Below are positions 20,001 to 28,041 of a stretch of 64,000 nucleotides of DNA, piece by piece. The translations under genes were made by a program, and so were the position numbers. Under the pieces are notes generated by a model. It was not told where the DNA came from, ran no database searches, and saw only the letters and a program-made list of their open reading frames with translations. The stretch lies in assembly GCA_038330085.1 (NCBI GenBank), contig JBBQNP010000006.1, positions 1-64,000 on the forward strand. The letters run 5' to 3'. Numbering within the stretch: the stretch's first letter is position 1; each line of letters opens with the position of its first letter. The stretch comes from JAEUIA01 sp038330085 (GTDB lineage: Bacteria > Planctomycetota > UBA1135 > GCA-002686595).

Positions 20001-20066
20001 CCCGACGAGCTCGCGTCGCGACCTCCTCTCCGGGAAGCGCGGCGGATTCGGTGCGCGCGACGTCAT
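17031..20066 (-). CDS. YfhO-family polytopic membrane protein (paralogue 1 of 3)
   Basis: The protein has 1011 residues from ATG 20066, which lies 12 bp after the stop of the aminotransferase gene. The first membrane helix (LVGGALLIALFTLVFLWTPI) is followed by the loop signature GRLPLWNGLSGPGAPHFANL. The C-terminal domain has AWYRGWRARVDGVS, the family's usual YxGWxAxVDG box, before the last helix. It is the first of three tandem paralogues. The downstream overlap (ATGA) suggests a fixed translation ratio and possibly a hetero-oligomer or sequential enzymes in one pathway. Confidence 0.86.
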   Translation of the reverse strand: MTSRAPNPPRFPERRSRRELVGGALLIALFTLVFLWTPIVSTDKVLVPAQIGQRSPLTRVEAPKDVGSAGAVSSGDGAAASTRAAEVVVDTWSRYVPWALFSREAIRNGRLPLWNGLSGPGAPHFANLDAAVLSPFTLPWYVLDTRAAALWSAFARLFALGLFTFLFLREMRVAFAAAIAGSIAFQFAGSNVIGLFGPSSAAAVLAPAGLYLVERMARAAERAIEGKPTRPRAREGFGTSAALAVVVAVGYLSGGFATFLFALLLVLAYAAVRLFRIGAREDRSMRASGAIRHVSARLIAALAVAACISAVQFLPWFERMDHVVPDATLAQAREPLSSDALALDAFPDLLGSPTAAFQVAASPIATDPSGTLPSETDGAVRTDRRAVLTEYVGSLALFLAVLGACFARRRRAGIFFAVAAATWFATAHGWPSRVVLALWPGGSIAPLQQGVVVFAFSIAVLVAFALDRVVASRRTADARIAFAVLVLGMCSLWALRASADTLAKVAFAHLPEAQRVFVEMSSNAHVEAISATFCAGLMCVALALAIGPGRGRRALVIGAALALFAQTAWIQSGVNPLAPQSIVYPRTHDVEQLARLADGKQVIVLGADGLQPDTHLAYGLRQLCADDPERTRRCDWLVRAQFKIENGCITRATERAQRLFGAEIVLERNRWTDATLADGETPTPGMSFSSSEILPASPFVQRFVDVRGRPGPLAFEWITNGWRNECTFHVTLDDALTGRHLVESVYAPGDLRPRGQIHLPSNIDLPDSERQSGRKLVLTIASDDALAGHSWSVLCRGASNVGDETGVHDSTDWVATQGSTPVPGRIALQPDDDPTSLQFEAQIGSFAARSCADAARFRTVSRAYAAGTWEDASMAVMRPGFDPRSLVVLEDVDPAQPDPHAPADETAGVEVLLERDGLVHLRAHRTKPGWLVADIAWYRGWRARVDGVSVPLYCANVAFSALALPAGDSTIELEFAPSSVRTGIAISCVGLLALLCMMVVAFVNARSPEPT

Positions 20067-20078
20067 GATCCGCGCGCG

Positions 20079-21362
20079 TCAGCTCTCGCGCACCATGCGC
20101 TCCAGTCGATCGAGCCCCATCTCGAGGTTTGGCATCGGCGGCCCGAACGAGAAGCGCATCCACTGGCGGTACGGCGAGGGTCCGCGCCGGCGCTTGCCGG
20201 GGTTCACGTCGAAGAACTCGCCCGGGACCGTCATGACCTTGCGCTCGAGCGCCCGGCGGAAGAACGACATCGCGTCGTCGAGCGGCTCGGGGAGCTTGTC
20301 GAGACAACCCCAGGCGTAGAACGTGCTCGTCGGACGCGCGGCGAAGCGCACGCCCATCTTCTCGAGGCGCTCGACCATCACGTTGCGCTTCTTCGCGAAC
20401 CCCACGCGCATCGCGTTCGTCTCCTGGTCGGCGCGCGCGGGCTCGAGGACCTTCAGCGCAGCGCGCTGTGCAATGCGCGACGGACCGCCGTCGAGCGAAC
20501 TCGCCGTGCGCGCCATCGTCTCCATCATGTGCGACGGACCGACCGCCCAGCCGACGCGCCAACCGGGGTAGCGGTAGCTCTTCGTGAGACCGTCGACGAG
20601 GATCACGGGATCGCGGTCGACGTCCTCGACGAACGGTGCGCCGCTGACAGGCCCCGCCATGGGCTTGCCGTCGGCGGTGTACGTGAAGTGGCTGTAGAAC
20701 TCGTCGAGGACGAGCGTCACGTTGTGCTTTCGCGACGTGTCGACGAGCGCTGCGAGCTCAGCACCCTGCAGCATGTTCCCCGTCGGATTGCACGGGTTGC
20801 TGATGACGAACGCCCCGAGCCCGCGGTCCTCGATCTCGTGCGCGAGCCGTGCCGCCGGCACGAGGAACCCGTCTGCTTCGCGCGCGCGGATCGGGATCGG
20901 CGTCAAGCGCGCGAGGTGCAGGTCGAACATGTCCTCGTACGCCGTGTAGTCGGGGATCTGGTATCCGACGTTGACGTGACCGAGCGCAGCAAACGCGCGC
21001 GTCAGCGCGAGACGACCGCCCTGCGCGACGCAGACGTTCGAAGGCTTGTACTGCGACTTCTTGCCGACGCGATAGAGTCGGTTGTAGTGCGCCGCGATCA
21101 CCGCGCGCAGCTCCTCGGTGCCGCCGAGCGGACCGTACGCATGGTCCTCGGGCTTGATCTCGACCGAGTCGACGCGCGGCGGCGCGCCCTCCATCGGACC
21201 CACCTCGGGCTGTCCTTGACCGAGGTTGCACCAGTCAGGATGGCCGTTCACGAAACCGAGCTTGCTCGCTTCGTGGACGACCCAGATGACGCCCATGAAG
21301 GGCACTTCGCGGAAGGCGGACGGCTTGTCGGTCGAAGTTGTCTTGTGGGGCGATGTCGTCAT
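20079..21362 (-). CDS. PLP-dependent class I/II aminotransferase
   Basis: The protein has 427 residues from ATG 21362; a TTG at 21401 is the only upstream alternative. The fold-type I signature is complete. SNPCNPTG at 188-195 and D220 (VLDEFY) bind the cofactor ring, K261 in DGLTKSYRYPGW forms the Schiff base, and an Arg-rich C-terminal MRFSF motif is present. The substrate is not determinable. It is the first gene of an apparent operon with three YfhO-like membrane proteins, which suggests, but does not show, supply of an amino sugar or amino acid for an envelope polymer. It is divergent from the ABC importer across 141 bp. Confidence 0.85.
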   Translation of the reverse strand: MTTSPHKTTSTDKPSAFREVPFMGVIWVVHEASKLGFVNGHPDWCNLGQGQPEVGPMEGAPPRVDSVEIKPEDHAYGPLGGTEELRAVIAAHYNRLYRVGKKSQYKPSNVCVAQGGRLALTRAFAALGHVNVGYQIPDYTAYEDMFDLHLARLTPIPIRAREADGFLVPAARLAHEIEDRGLGAFVISNPCNPTGNMLQGAELAALVDTSRKHNVTLVLDEFYSHFTYTADGKPMAGPVSGAPFVEDVDRDPVILVDGLTKSYRYPGWRVGWAVGPSHMMETMARTASSLDGGPSRIAQRAALKVLEPARADQETNAMRVGFAKKRNVMVERLEKMGVRFAARPTSTFYAWGCLDKLPEPLDDAMSFFRRALERKVMTVPGEFFDVNPGKRRRGPSPYRQWMRFSFGPPMPNLEMGLDRLERMVRES

Positions 21363-21503
21363 GGGGATGCGAACGATGAGGGGGGACGTCGGCGTCGGCA
21401 ACGGAGGGCGCAGGCATAGAATCTACGATCCTGGCACGAGGAACGTCACGTTCGACGCGTTGGCTTCTGTTTCGTGATATTCAGGTCGATCAGGAGATCA
21501 CTC

Positions 21504-22595
21504 ATGAAGTTGCGCGTCATCCTCATTGCGCTCGTCGTTCTGGCCGGACTCTACTTCCTCAACCGGAGGATGAACGAGACGCCCAGGTACCGCGACGACT
21601 CGCCCTCGACCGGCACGACGCCCGGGGGCGAAGTGCGCGCGGAGTTCACGGTCGGGTTCATCCCGGTGACGTGCCACCTCACCTGCCCGGTGACGAGCTG
21701 GGTGACGGACCACAGCACAGCCGGGACACGCTTCAAGGCGCAGAAGTTCCAGGACTTCGCCGCGATGAAGGAAGCGCTCGCCGCGCGCAAGATCGACGCG
21801 ACGTTCATGATCACGCCGCTCGCGATGAAGATGGCGGAGGACGGACAGCCGGTGAAGATCGTCTACCTCGGTCACCGCGACGGAAGCGCGATCATCGTGC
21901 CGCTCAAGAGCCCGATCAAGGACTTCGCCGAGCTCAAGGGCAAGACGGTCGCGATCCCCGGCCGCTTCTCGAACCAGAACATCCTCATGCGCAAGATGAT
22001 GAAGCAATACGGCATGAAGGACGGCGACATCACGCTCAAGGAGTTGCCGCCGCCCGAACACCCGACGGCGCTGGCCGCAGGTGTCATCGACGCGTACATC
22101 ATCGGCGAGCCGTTCGCCGCGAAGGCGGAACTCGACGGGACCGGGCGTGTGCTCTACCAGTGCGGCGAATTGTGGCCGGATTTCATCTCGTGCGGCCTCG
22201 TCGTGCGCCAGGAAGTCATCGATCAGAAGCGCGCGCTCGTCGAAGAGCTCGTGCGCGGCATCGCAACGTCCGGCAAGTGGCTCGACCAGGACAAGGACAA
22301 CGGCGCGCAACACCGCAAGGACGCGGCGATGGTCGTCGGCAAGATGTTCTACAACCAGAAGCCCGAGCTCTTGGCGTACGTGCTCACGAAGGACGTCAAC
22401 CGCGTCAGGTACACCGGCCTCAAGCCGCCGAAGGAGCGCTTCGACGAGATGATGCAGCTCGGTGTCGAGATGGGGCTCTTCCCGCGCTTCATGAAGTTCG
22501 AGGAGTACTGCGACACGAGCTTCGCGCCTGACCTCGAGACGCTGCCCGTGACGTTCGATCGTCTGCCGGAAATCGACAAGGTCACCGCGCAGTGA
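21504..22595 (+). CDS. ABC importer substrate-binding protein, NMT1/SsuA-like
   Basis: The protein has 363 residues. The ATG at 21504 is preceded by AGGAGA at 6 nt. The N-terminus (VILIALVVLAGLYFL) is a signal anchor without a lipobox. The body matches the NMT1_2/NrtA-SsuA type: VGFIPVTCHLTCPVTSW, then DFAELKGKTVAIPGRFSNQN, then AGVIDAYIIGEPFAA. Family members bind nitrate, sulfonates, bicarbonate, thiamine precursors or other small anions and amines, so the ligand here is open. It is the first gene of a three-gene importer operon; its stop overlaps the permease start (GTGA). Confidence 0.85.
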   Translation: MKLRVILIALVVLAGLYFLNRRMNETPRYRDDSPSTGTTPGGEVRAEFTVGFIPVTCHLTCPVTSWVTDHSTAGTRFKAQKFQDFAAMKEALAARKIDATFMITPLAMKMAEDGQPVKIVYLGHRDGSAIIVPLKSPIKDFAELKGKTVAIPGRFSNQNILMRKMMKQYGMKDGDITLKELPPPEHPTALAAGVIDAYIIGEPFAAKAELDGTGRVLYQCGELWPDFISCGLVVRQEVIDQKRALVEELVRGIATSGKWLDQDKDNGAQHRKDAAMVVGKMFYNQKPELLAYVLTKDVNRVRYTGLKPPKERFDEMMQLGVEMGLFPRFMKFEEYCDTSFAPDLETLPVTFDRLPEIDKVTAQ

Positions 22596-23506
22596 ACCCC
22601 TGGCCGTACGTCGTCACGGCGCTCGCCGTCGCGACGATCTTCCTCGCGCGCAAGCTGCGCGATCCGTGGGCCCGGGTGCTGCTGCCGCTCTCGACGGGCG
22701 TGTTGTTCGTGTGCCTCTGGCAGTTCATGTCGGACTGGAAGAACTACGACGTGACCATGCCGGACGGCAGCTCGCGCCACGTGGTCATCCTGCCGACGCC
22801 GTGGGACACGGTGCTGTCGATGCGGCAGCCAGTGATGGACGGCAAGCTCCTGCAGTACATCGTCGCCACGCTCAACCGCGTCGCGATCGGATTCGGGATC
22901 GCGGTCGTGTTGGGCGTGCCGATCGGTTTGTGGGCGGGCTGGTACTCGCGCGGGTTTCAGGCGATCAACCCGCTCATCCAGGCCTTGCGACCGATATCGC
23001 CGATCGCGTGGATCCCGCTCGCGGTCTTGTGGTTCGGGGTCAAGGACGCGTCGGCGATCTTCCTCATCGCGCTCTCGTCGTTCTTCCCGGTCGTCACCGG
23101 CACGATGGCGGCGGTGCGCACGATTCCGGTCGTGTATGTGCGTTCGGCGCAGAACTTCGGATTGGAGGGCTTGGAGCTCTTCCGACGCGTCGTGCTCCCG
23201 GCGTGCCTGCCGCAGATCATCACGAGCCTGCGCATGGCGCTCGGGATCGCGTGGATGGTGATCGTCGCCGCGGAGATGATCGCGGTCGATGGAGGACTCG
23301 GTTACCTGATCATGGACTCGCGCAACGCCAGCAACTACGAGCGCGTGCTCGGCGCGATGATCGTGATCGGGCTCATCGGTGTCGTCCTCGACTTCCTGAT
23401 GCGGCAGCTCGAACGGTCGGACGAAGTGCGCTGGGGCTTCCCCAACCTGCGCGCGCCCGAGAAGCTCGAGCGCGTGCGACGCGTGTCCGTGAAGTCGACC
23501 CATTGA
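22592..23506 (+). CDS. ABC importer permease, SsuC/NrtB-like
   Basis: The protein has 304 residues, with a GTG start inside the GTGA overlap with the binding-protein gene. There are about seven hydrophobic helices. The binding-protein-dependent transport EAA loop is recognisable around AQNFGLEGLELFRRVVLPAC. RPISPIAWIPLAVLWFG is typical of the SsuC/TauC/NrtB group. It forms the inner-membrane channel for the importer and is followed 16 bp later by the ATPase gene. Confidence 0.88.
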   Translation: MNPWPYVVTALAVATIFLARKLRDPWARVLLPLSTGVLFVCLWQFMSDWKNYDVTMPDGSSRHVVILPTPWDTVLSMRQPVMDGKLLQYIVATLNRVAIGFGIAVVLGVPIGLWAGWYSRGFQAINPLIQALRPISPIAWIPLAVLWFGVKDASAIFLIALSSFFPVVTGTMAAVRTIPVVYVRSAQNFGLEGLELFRRVVLPACLPQIITSLRMALGIAWMVIVAAEMIAVDGGLGYLIMDSRNASNYERVLGAMIVIGLIGVVLDFLMRQLERSDEVRWGFPNLRAPEKLERVRRVSVKSTH

Positions 23507-23522
23507 TCGCCGCGAGAGCACC

Positions 23523-24335
23523 ATGGAGCTGAAGCAACCCTCTTCCGCACGTCCTGCACCGAACACGACGGAGCGCACCATCACCGAGCAGAAGATCGTC
23601 GTGCGCGGCGTGAACAAGTCCTTCGTCCGCAAGGAAGGGGACCTGCGCGTCCTCGAGGCCGTCGACCTTTCCATCGACAAGGGCGAGTTCGTGTGCCTGC
23701 TCGGTCCGTCGGGCTGCGGCAAGTCGACGCTGCTCAACATCATCTGTGGCTTCGATCAGCCGACGTCCGGCGCGGTCGAGATCGACGGACAACCCGTGCT
23801 CGGTCCGGATTCGCGACGCGTGTTCGTGTTCCAGGAGTACGGGATCTTCCCGTGGGCCAGCGTGTGGGACAACATCGCGCTCGGGTTGCGCGATCGCTCC
23901 AGCGAAGAGCAGCACCGCATCATCGACCACTACATCGAGCTCGTGGGCTTGAAGGGGTTCGCGAAGACCTATCCGGCGGAACTCTCGGGCGGCATGAAGC
24001 AACGCGTCGCGGTCGCCCGCGCGCTCGCGGTCTCGCCGGACGTGATCTTCATGGACGAGCCGCTGGGTGCGCTCGATTCCTTGACGCGCTTGCAGATGCG
24101 CGGGGAGCTTTTGCGCATCTGGCAGCAGGAGAAGATGACGATCCTCTTCGTGACGCACGACGTCGACGAAGCGTTGCAGCTCGCCGATCGCGTCGTCGTG
24201 ATGAGCGCGCGACCGGGACGCATCACCGAGATCGTGCCGGTCGAGTTGGCTCACCCTCGCGACGTCGGCGGGGCGGAGTACGGGCGGTTGAAGAACCACC
24301 TGTACGGGCTGCTGGGTGTCAGCCACTCGGTCTGA
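23523..24335 (+). CDS. ABC importer ATPase, SsuB/NrtD-like
   Basis: The protein has 270 residues. It has Walker A GPSGCGKST at 61-69, a Q-loop in VFQEYGIFPW, the ABC signature LSGGMKQRVAVARAL, Walker B VIFMDEPLGALD, and the switch His in FVTHDVDEAL. This is a complete and apparently functional ATPase of the nitrate/sulfonate/taurine importer family. It closes the operon. The stop is followed by a GC-rich repeat and the remnant of an efflux protein gene. Confidence 0.92.
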   Translation: MELKQPSSARPAPNTTERTITEQKIVVRGVNKSFVRKEGDLRVLEAVDLSIDKGEFVCLLGPSGCGKSTLLNIICGFDQPTSGAVEIDGQPVLGPDSRRVFVFQEYGIFPWASVWDNIALGLRDRSSEEQHRIIDHYIELVGLKGFAKTYPAELSGGMKQRVAVARALAVSPDVIFMDEPLGALDSLTRLQMRGELLRIWQQEKMTILFVTHDVDEALQLADRVVVMSARPGRITEIVPVELAHPRDVGGAEYGRLKNHLYGLLGVSHSV

Positions 24336-24342
24336 GCAAAGT

Positions 24343-24376
24343 GCCCGGCCCGGCCCGGCCCGCCCGACCCGGCCTG
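24343..24376. repeat. CCCGG-type low-complexity run
   Basis: CCCGG units are repeated about four times, perfectly and then imperfectly, directly after the ATPase stop codon. It abuts the 5' broken end of the efflux-protein remnant, so it may mark a deletion junction. Confidence 0.6.
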
Positions 24377-24397
24377 CCCATCCCCCCGCGCGCAGGG

Positions 24398-24640
24398 AAG
24401 ACCAAGAGCGAGCGCGACAAGGCGCGCGATGCGGCCCGCCGCGCCGTCGACATCGCGCGCTCGATGAACTCGAACGGCGTGCTGGAGTTCCTCGATTTGC
24501 TCGACACGCAGCGCACGCTCGAGGTCGCAGAGGCGCAGTCCGTGCGCGCGGAGGCGGACGTCGCCGCCGACACGATCGCGTTGTTCCGCGCGCTCGGCGC
24601 CGGGTGGGAGAGTGCGGGCGACAGGATCGCGAAGCGTTGA
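24398..24640 (+). pseudogene. C-terminal remnant of outer-membrane efflux protein (TolC/NodT family)
   Basis: About 80 codons remain, ending at 24640. The sequence SERDKARDAARRAVDIAR, then GVLEFLDLLDTQRTLEVAEA and IALFRALGAGWE matches the last coiled-coil hairpin and end of RND-type outer-membrane factors. A full protein has about 450 residues; the N-terminal lipid/beta-barrel part and first hairpin are absent, and there is no start codon with a ribosome site. No RND pump or adaptor gene is near. It could also be read as an extension from another frame, but homology begins only at about 24398. Confidence 0.72.
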
Positions 24641-24759
24641 GCGAACGGGCCCCCGATCCGCGCTCGGACGGAGAATCGCGGGTACGTCGCCCAATCAAGA
24701 TCGCGCGCTCAGCGGGGACACGCGCACGCGCTCTTGCCCCTCGATAGCATGATCGGCCC

Positions 24760-26661
24760 ATGAGGCCGACCCACGCCATCATCCTCGTTGCGCTCGGTTC
24801 GATCAGTTCTAGCGCGGACGCGCAGCAAGCTCCCGCACCGGAAGGGCCGGCCTGGTACGCCGAGCACTACGTGAAGCGCGAAGTGATGATCCCGATGCGC
24901 GACGGGGTCAAGCTCTTCACGAGCGTCTTCACGCCCAAGGACACGACCAGCGAGCATCCGATCCTCCTGCGGCGCACTCCCTACTCGTGCGCGCCGTACG
25001 GATCTGACGCTTTCCCCTCGATGCTCGGACCGAGCACGCTCTTCAACGACAGGGGCTACGTGTTCGTCGTGCAAGATGTGCGCGGCGCGTACATGTCGGA
25101 GGGCACGTTCGTCGACATGCGCCCGCAGATCGACGTGAAGAAGTCGCCGGCCGACTTCGACGAGTCGAGCGACGCCTTCGACACGATCGATTGGCTCGTG
25201 AAGAACGTCGAGCACAACAACGCTCACGTCGGGATGTGGGGGATCAGCTATCCCGGTTTCTACGCCGCAGTCGGGATGATCGACGCGCATCCCGCGCTCA
25301 AGGCCGTCTCGCCTCAAGCTCCGATCGCCGACTGGTGGTACGACGACTTCCACCACCACGGCGCACTGTTCCTACCGCACGCCTTCAACTTCCTCGGTTC
25401 GTTCGGTCAACCGCGACCGGAGCCGACGAAGACGCGACCGGGGCGCATGGACCTCAAGACGCCCGACGGATACCGCTTCTTCATGGACCTCGGTCCGATG
25501 TCGAACGTCGACGCGCGCTGGTATCACGGCACCGTGCGCATGTGGGAGGACATCGTCGCGCACCCCGATTACGACGAGTATTGGCAGTCGCGCAATACCC
25601 TGCCGCACTTGAAGCACGTCGCGCCGGCAGTGATGACGGTCGGCGGGTGGTTCGACGCGGAGGATCTGTACGGCGCTTTGAACACGTATCGCGCGATCGA
25701 GCAACAGAACCCCGGCATCTTCAACGTGCTCGTGATGGGGCCGTGGTCGCACGGCGGCTGGTCGCGCACCGACGGTGATGCGCTGGGCACGGCACGTTTC
25801 GGTGCGAAGAACTCGCTGCACTACCGGCAGGACATGGAGCTCGCGTTCTTCGATCACTTCTTGCGCGACGCCGACGTGCCGCTGCCGAAGGAGGCCAACG
25901 TGTTCGACACGGGCAAGAACGAGTGGCGCACGTTCGACGCATGGCCGCCGAAGAAGAGCGGACTCCGCCTCTTGTGGTTGGACACGGATCGCACGCTGTC
26001 CTTCGGCCATTCACCGCCGGAGGTGAAGAGCGAAGGGCCGTTCGTCGAGTTCGTCAGCGACCCCGCGCATCCGGTGCCGTTCACGCAGGACGTGACCACC
26101 TCGATGACGAAGGAGTACATGACCGACGACCAACGCTTCGTGGCGACTCGGCCGGACGTGCTCACGTATCGCACCGCGCCGCTCACCGAGGATCTGACGT
26201 TCGCCGGTCCGCTGCGCGCGCTGTTGCAGGTGACGACGACCGGAACCGACGGCGATTGGATCGTGAAGCTGATCGACGAGCATCCGGCGAACGAAGAAGA
26301 TCCGCACGACGGCGCTGCGCTTCCGTCAGGCTTTCACGTGGCAGGCAGTCAGATGCTGGTGCGCAGCGAAGTCGTTCGCGGCCGGTACCGCAATGACCCG
26401 TCGAAGCCGGAGCCCTTCGTTCCTGGTAGCGTCGCCGACCTCGAGGTCGACATGCAGGACGTGCTGCACACGTTCCGCAAGGGCCACCGCGTGATGGTGC
26501 AGATCCATTGCACTTGGTTTCCGCTGGTGGATCGCAATCCGCAGACCTTCGTTCGCTCAAAGAGCATCTATCAGGCGACCGAGTCGGACTTTGCCAAGGC
26601 GACGCAGCGCGTCTGGATCAAGTCGCACTTCGACGTCATGGTCCTCCCGGAAGGAAACTGA
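24760..26661 (+). CDS. Secreted CocE/NonD-family (peptidase S15-like) alpha/beta hydrolase
   Basis: The protein has 633 residues. A signal peptide (MRPTHAIILVALGSISSSAD, cleavage near AQQ) precedes the S15/CocE catalytic domain. The nucleophile is S163 in GMWGISYPG, the Asp is D299 in VGGWFDAEDLYG, and the His is H331 in GPWSHGGW. Residues about 400-625 form the C-terminal jelly-roll domain of the family, with MVQIHCTWFPLVDRNPQT. Members cleave X-Pro peptides, glutaryl amides or cocaine-like esters; the natural substrate here is unknown. It should be periplasmic or secreted. The mutM gene starts 3 bp after its stop. Confidence 0.9.
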   Translation: MRPTHAIILVALGSISSSADAQQAPAPEGPAWYAEHYVKREVMIPMRDGVKLFTSVFTPKDTTSEHPILLRRTPYSCAPYGSDAFPSMLGPSTLFNDRGYVFVVQDVRGAYMSEGTFVDMRPQIDVKKSPADFDESSDAFDTIDWLVKNVEHNNAHVGMWGISYPGFYAAVGMIDAHPALKAVSPQAPIADWWYDDFHHHGALFLPHAFNFLGSFGQPRPEPTKTRPGRMDLKTPDGYRFFMDLGPMSNVDARWYHGTVRMWEDIVAHPDYDEYWQSRNTLPHLKHVAPAVMTVGGWFDAEDLYGALNTYRAIEQQNPGIFNVLVMGPWSHGGWSRTDGDALGTARFGAKNSLHYRQDMELAFFDHFLRDADVPLPKEANVFDTGKNEWRTFDAWPPKKSGLRLLWLDTDRTLSFGHSPPEVKSEGPFVEFVSDPAHPVPFTQDVTTSMTKEYMTDDQRFVATRPDVLTYRTAPLTEDLTFAGPLRALLQVTTTGTDGDWIVKLIDEHPANEEDPHDGAALPSGFHVAGSQMLVRSEVVRGRYRNDPSKPEPFVPGSVADLEVDMQDVLHTFRKGHRVMVQIHCTWFPLVDRNPQTFVRSKSIYQATESDFAKATQRVWIKSHFDVMVLPEGN

Positions 26662-26664
26662 GCC

Positions 26665-27495
26665 TTGCCCGAGCTGCCTGAAGTCGAGACCGTCGTGCGC
26701 ATCCTTCGGCCGCGCCTCGAAGGGCGCACCGTCACCGGCGCGAGCGTGCGTTGGCGCCGCACCGTCGGCGCGCGCGACTTCGAGCGCAAGGTGATCGGCG
26801 CGCGCGTCGTGCGCGTGTGGCGGCGAGCGAAGTTCATCGTCGCCGATCTCGAGCGTAAGTCCACCCCTGCGGGATCCCTCGTCGGTCACCTGCGCATGAC
26901 CGGCATGCTGCATGTACAGGCGATCGGCTACGAGCGCGGTCCGCACGATCGCGTCGAGCTCGCGCTCGACGACGGCAAGGTCCTGCACTTCACCGACGTG
27001 CGCAAGTTCGGAAGGCTCCAGTTCCACGCGGATCCGCGAAAGTCGTTCTCCGACCTCGGGCCCGAGCCGTTGTCCGACGAATTCACTTCGGAGTGGTTCC
27101 ACACGGCATTGAAGGCGAGACGAAGGCTTTTGAAGCCGCTCTTGCTCGATCAGACGTTCGTCGCGGGCCTGGGCAACATCTACGTCGACGAATCACTGCA
27201 TCGCGCAGGCTTGCACCCACTCGCGCGTTCAGAGCGGATCACGCCTGCATCCGCCGCGCGACTTCACGACGCGATCCGCGCGATCCTCGCCGAAGCGATC
27301 GCGCGCGAGGGTTCGAGCTTCGACGTTTGGTACCGCACTCCCGACGGAAACGCCGGCAGCTTCCAGGACGAGTTCCGCGTGTACGGTCGCGAAGGGGAAG
27401 AGTGCCTGAAGTGCGGCACCGACATCGTGCGCATCGTCGTCGGACAACGCGGCACGCACTTCTGCCCGCGCTGTCAGCCGCGGAGCGCGCGGTAG
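26665..27495 (+). CDS. mutM: Formamidopyrimidine-DNA glycosylase (Fpg/MutM)
   Basis: The protein has 276 residues. It removes oxidised purines such as 8-oxoguanine and cuts the abasic site. The TTG start yields MPELPEVETV, so the catalytic N-terminal Pro and Glu are in place. AAGGAA at the end of the preceding gene is the likely ribosome site. The Lys in RRAKFIVADL matches the family's catalytic Lys57 position, GNIYVDESL the helix-two-turn-helix Asn, and CLKCGTDIV...FCPRCQ the C-terminal zinc finger, including the QR dipeptide. Length is normal (about 270). Confidence 0.96.
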   Translation: MPELPEVETVVRILRPRLEGRTVTGASVRWRRTVGARDFERKVIGARVVRVWRRAKFIVADLERKSTPAGSLVGHLRMTGMLHVQAIGYERGPHDRVELALDDGKVLHFTDVRKFGRLQFHADPRKSFSDLGPEPLSDEFTSEWFHTALKARRRLLKPLLLDQTFVAGLGNIYVDESLHRAGLHPLARSERITPASAARLHDAIRAILAEAIAREGSSFDVWYRTPDGNAGSFQDEFRVYGREGEECLKCGTDIVRIVVGQRGTHFCPRCQPRSAR

Positions 27496-27508
27496 GTTCC
27501 CGACAACC

Positions 27509-27982
27509 TCAGCTCGTGCGCTTCTTCCAAAGCGCATCCAGCTCTTCGATCTGCGGCCACTGCTGCGCGCACATCGACAAGTACAGCGTCACATCATCCC
27601 GCTCGAACTTCTCATCGAGCTCCTTCACCGCGCCACCGATCTTCGTCTTCGTCGGCACGCCCTTCTCGATGTCCTCGATCATCCCGTCCTCGTGCGCAAC
27701 ACCCGTCTTGTCGAGGAACCCCGTCACCAACTCCTTCTTGTGCTTCAGCAGATAGGCACCGAACAACTCGTACGCCAACTCCGAGTTCCCCGTCGACTCG
27801 ATGATCATCCGCGCGCGCTTCGCCCGCTGCGGCATGGCGATCTTCTTCACCGCCATCGGCCGGAACTTGAGCGACTTGGCGACCTCGCCATCGAGCGGAC
27901 CGAACCCGTCGACTTCGAGGCTCTGGTAGATCGTGAGAAACCGCTCGGGCGGCATCGACTTCAGTTGCGTGAGGACTTGCAT
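27509..27982 (-). CDS. Conserved-looking small protein of unknown function
   Basis: The protein has 157 residues from ATG 27982. It is soluble, Lys/Glu-rich, predicted alpha-helical, and has no signal peptide, metal motif or recognised family. The N-terminus MQVLTQLKSMPPERFLTIYQ and the mid-region FRPMAVKKIAMPQRAKRAR are the most distinctive parts. It is convergent with mutM (13-bp gap) and divergent from the queuosine-precursor transporter gene. The coding call rests on normal amino-acid composition against Arg-rich alternatives in other frames. Confidence 0.75.
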   Translation of the reverse strand: MQVLTQLKSMPPERFLTIYQSLEVDGFGPLDGEVAKSLKFRPMAVKKIAMPQRAKRARMIIESTGNSELAYELFGAYLLKHKKELVTGFLDKTGVAHEDGMIEDIEKGVPTKTKIGGAVKELDEKFERDDVTLYLSMCAQQWPQIEELDALWKKRTS

Positions 27983-28041
27983 GGGGCGCGAAGTCTAGCC
28001 CGCGGTTGTGGAGCGCGCGAGCGGCGGATACACAGTCCGCG

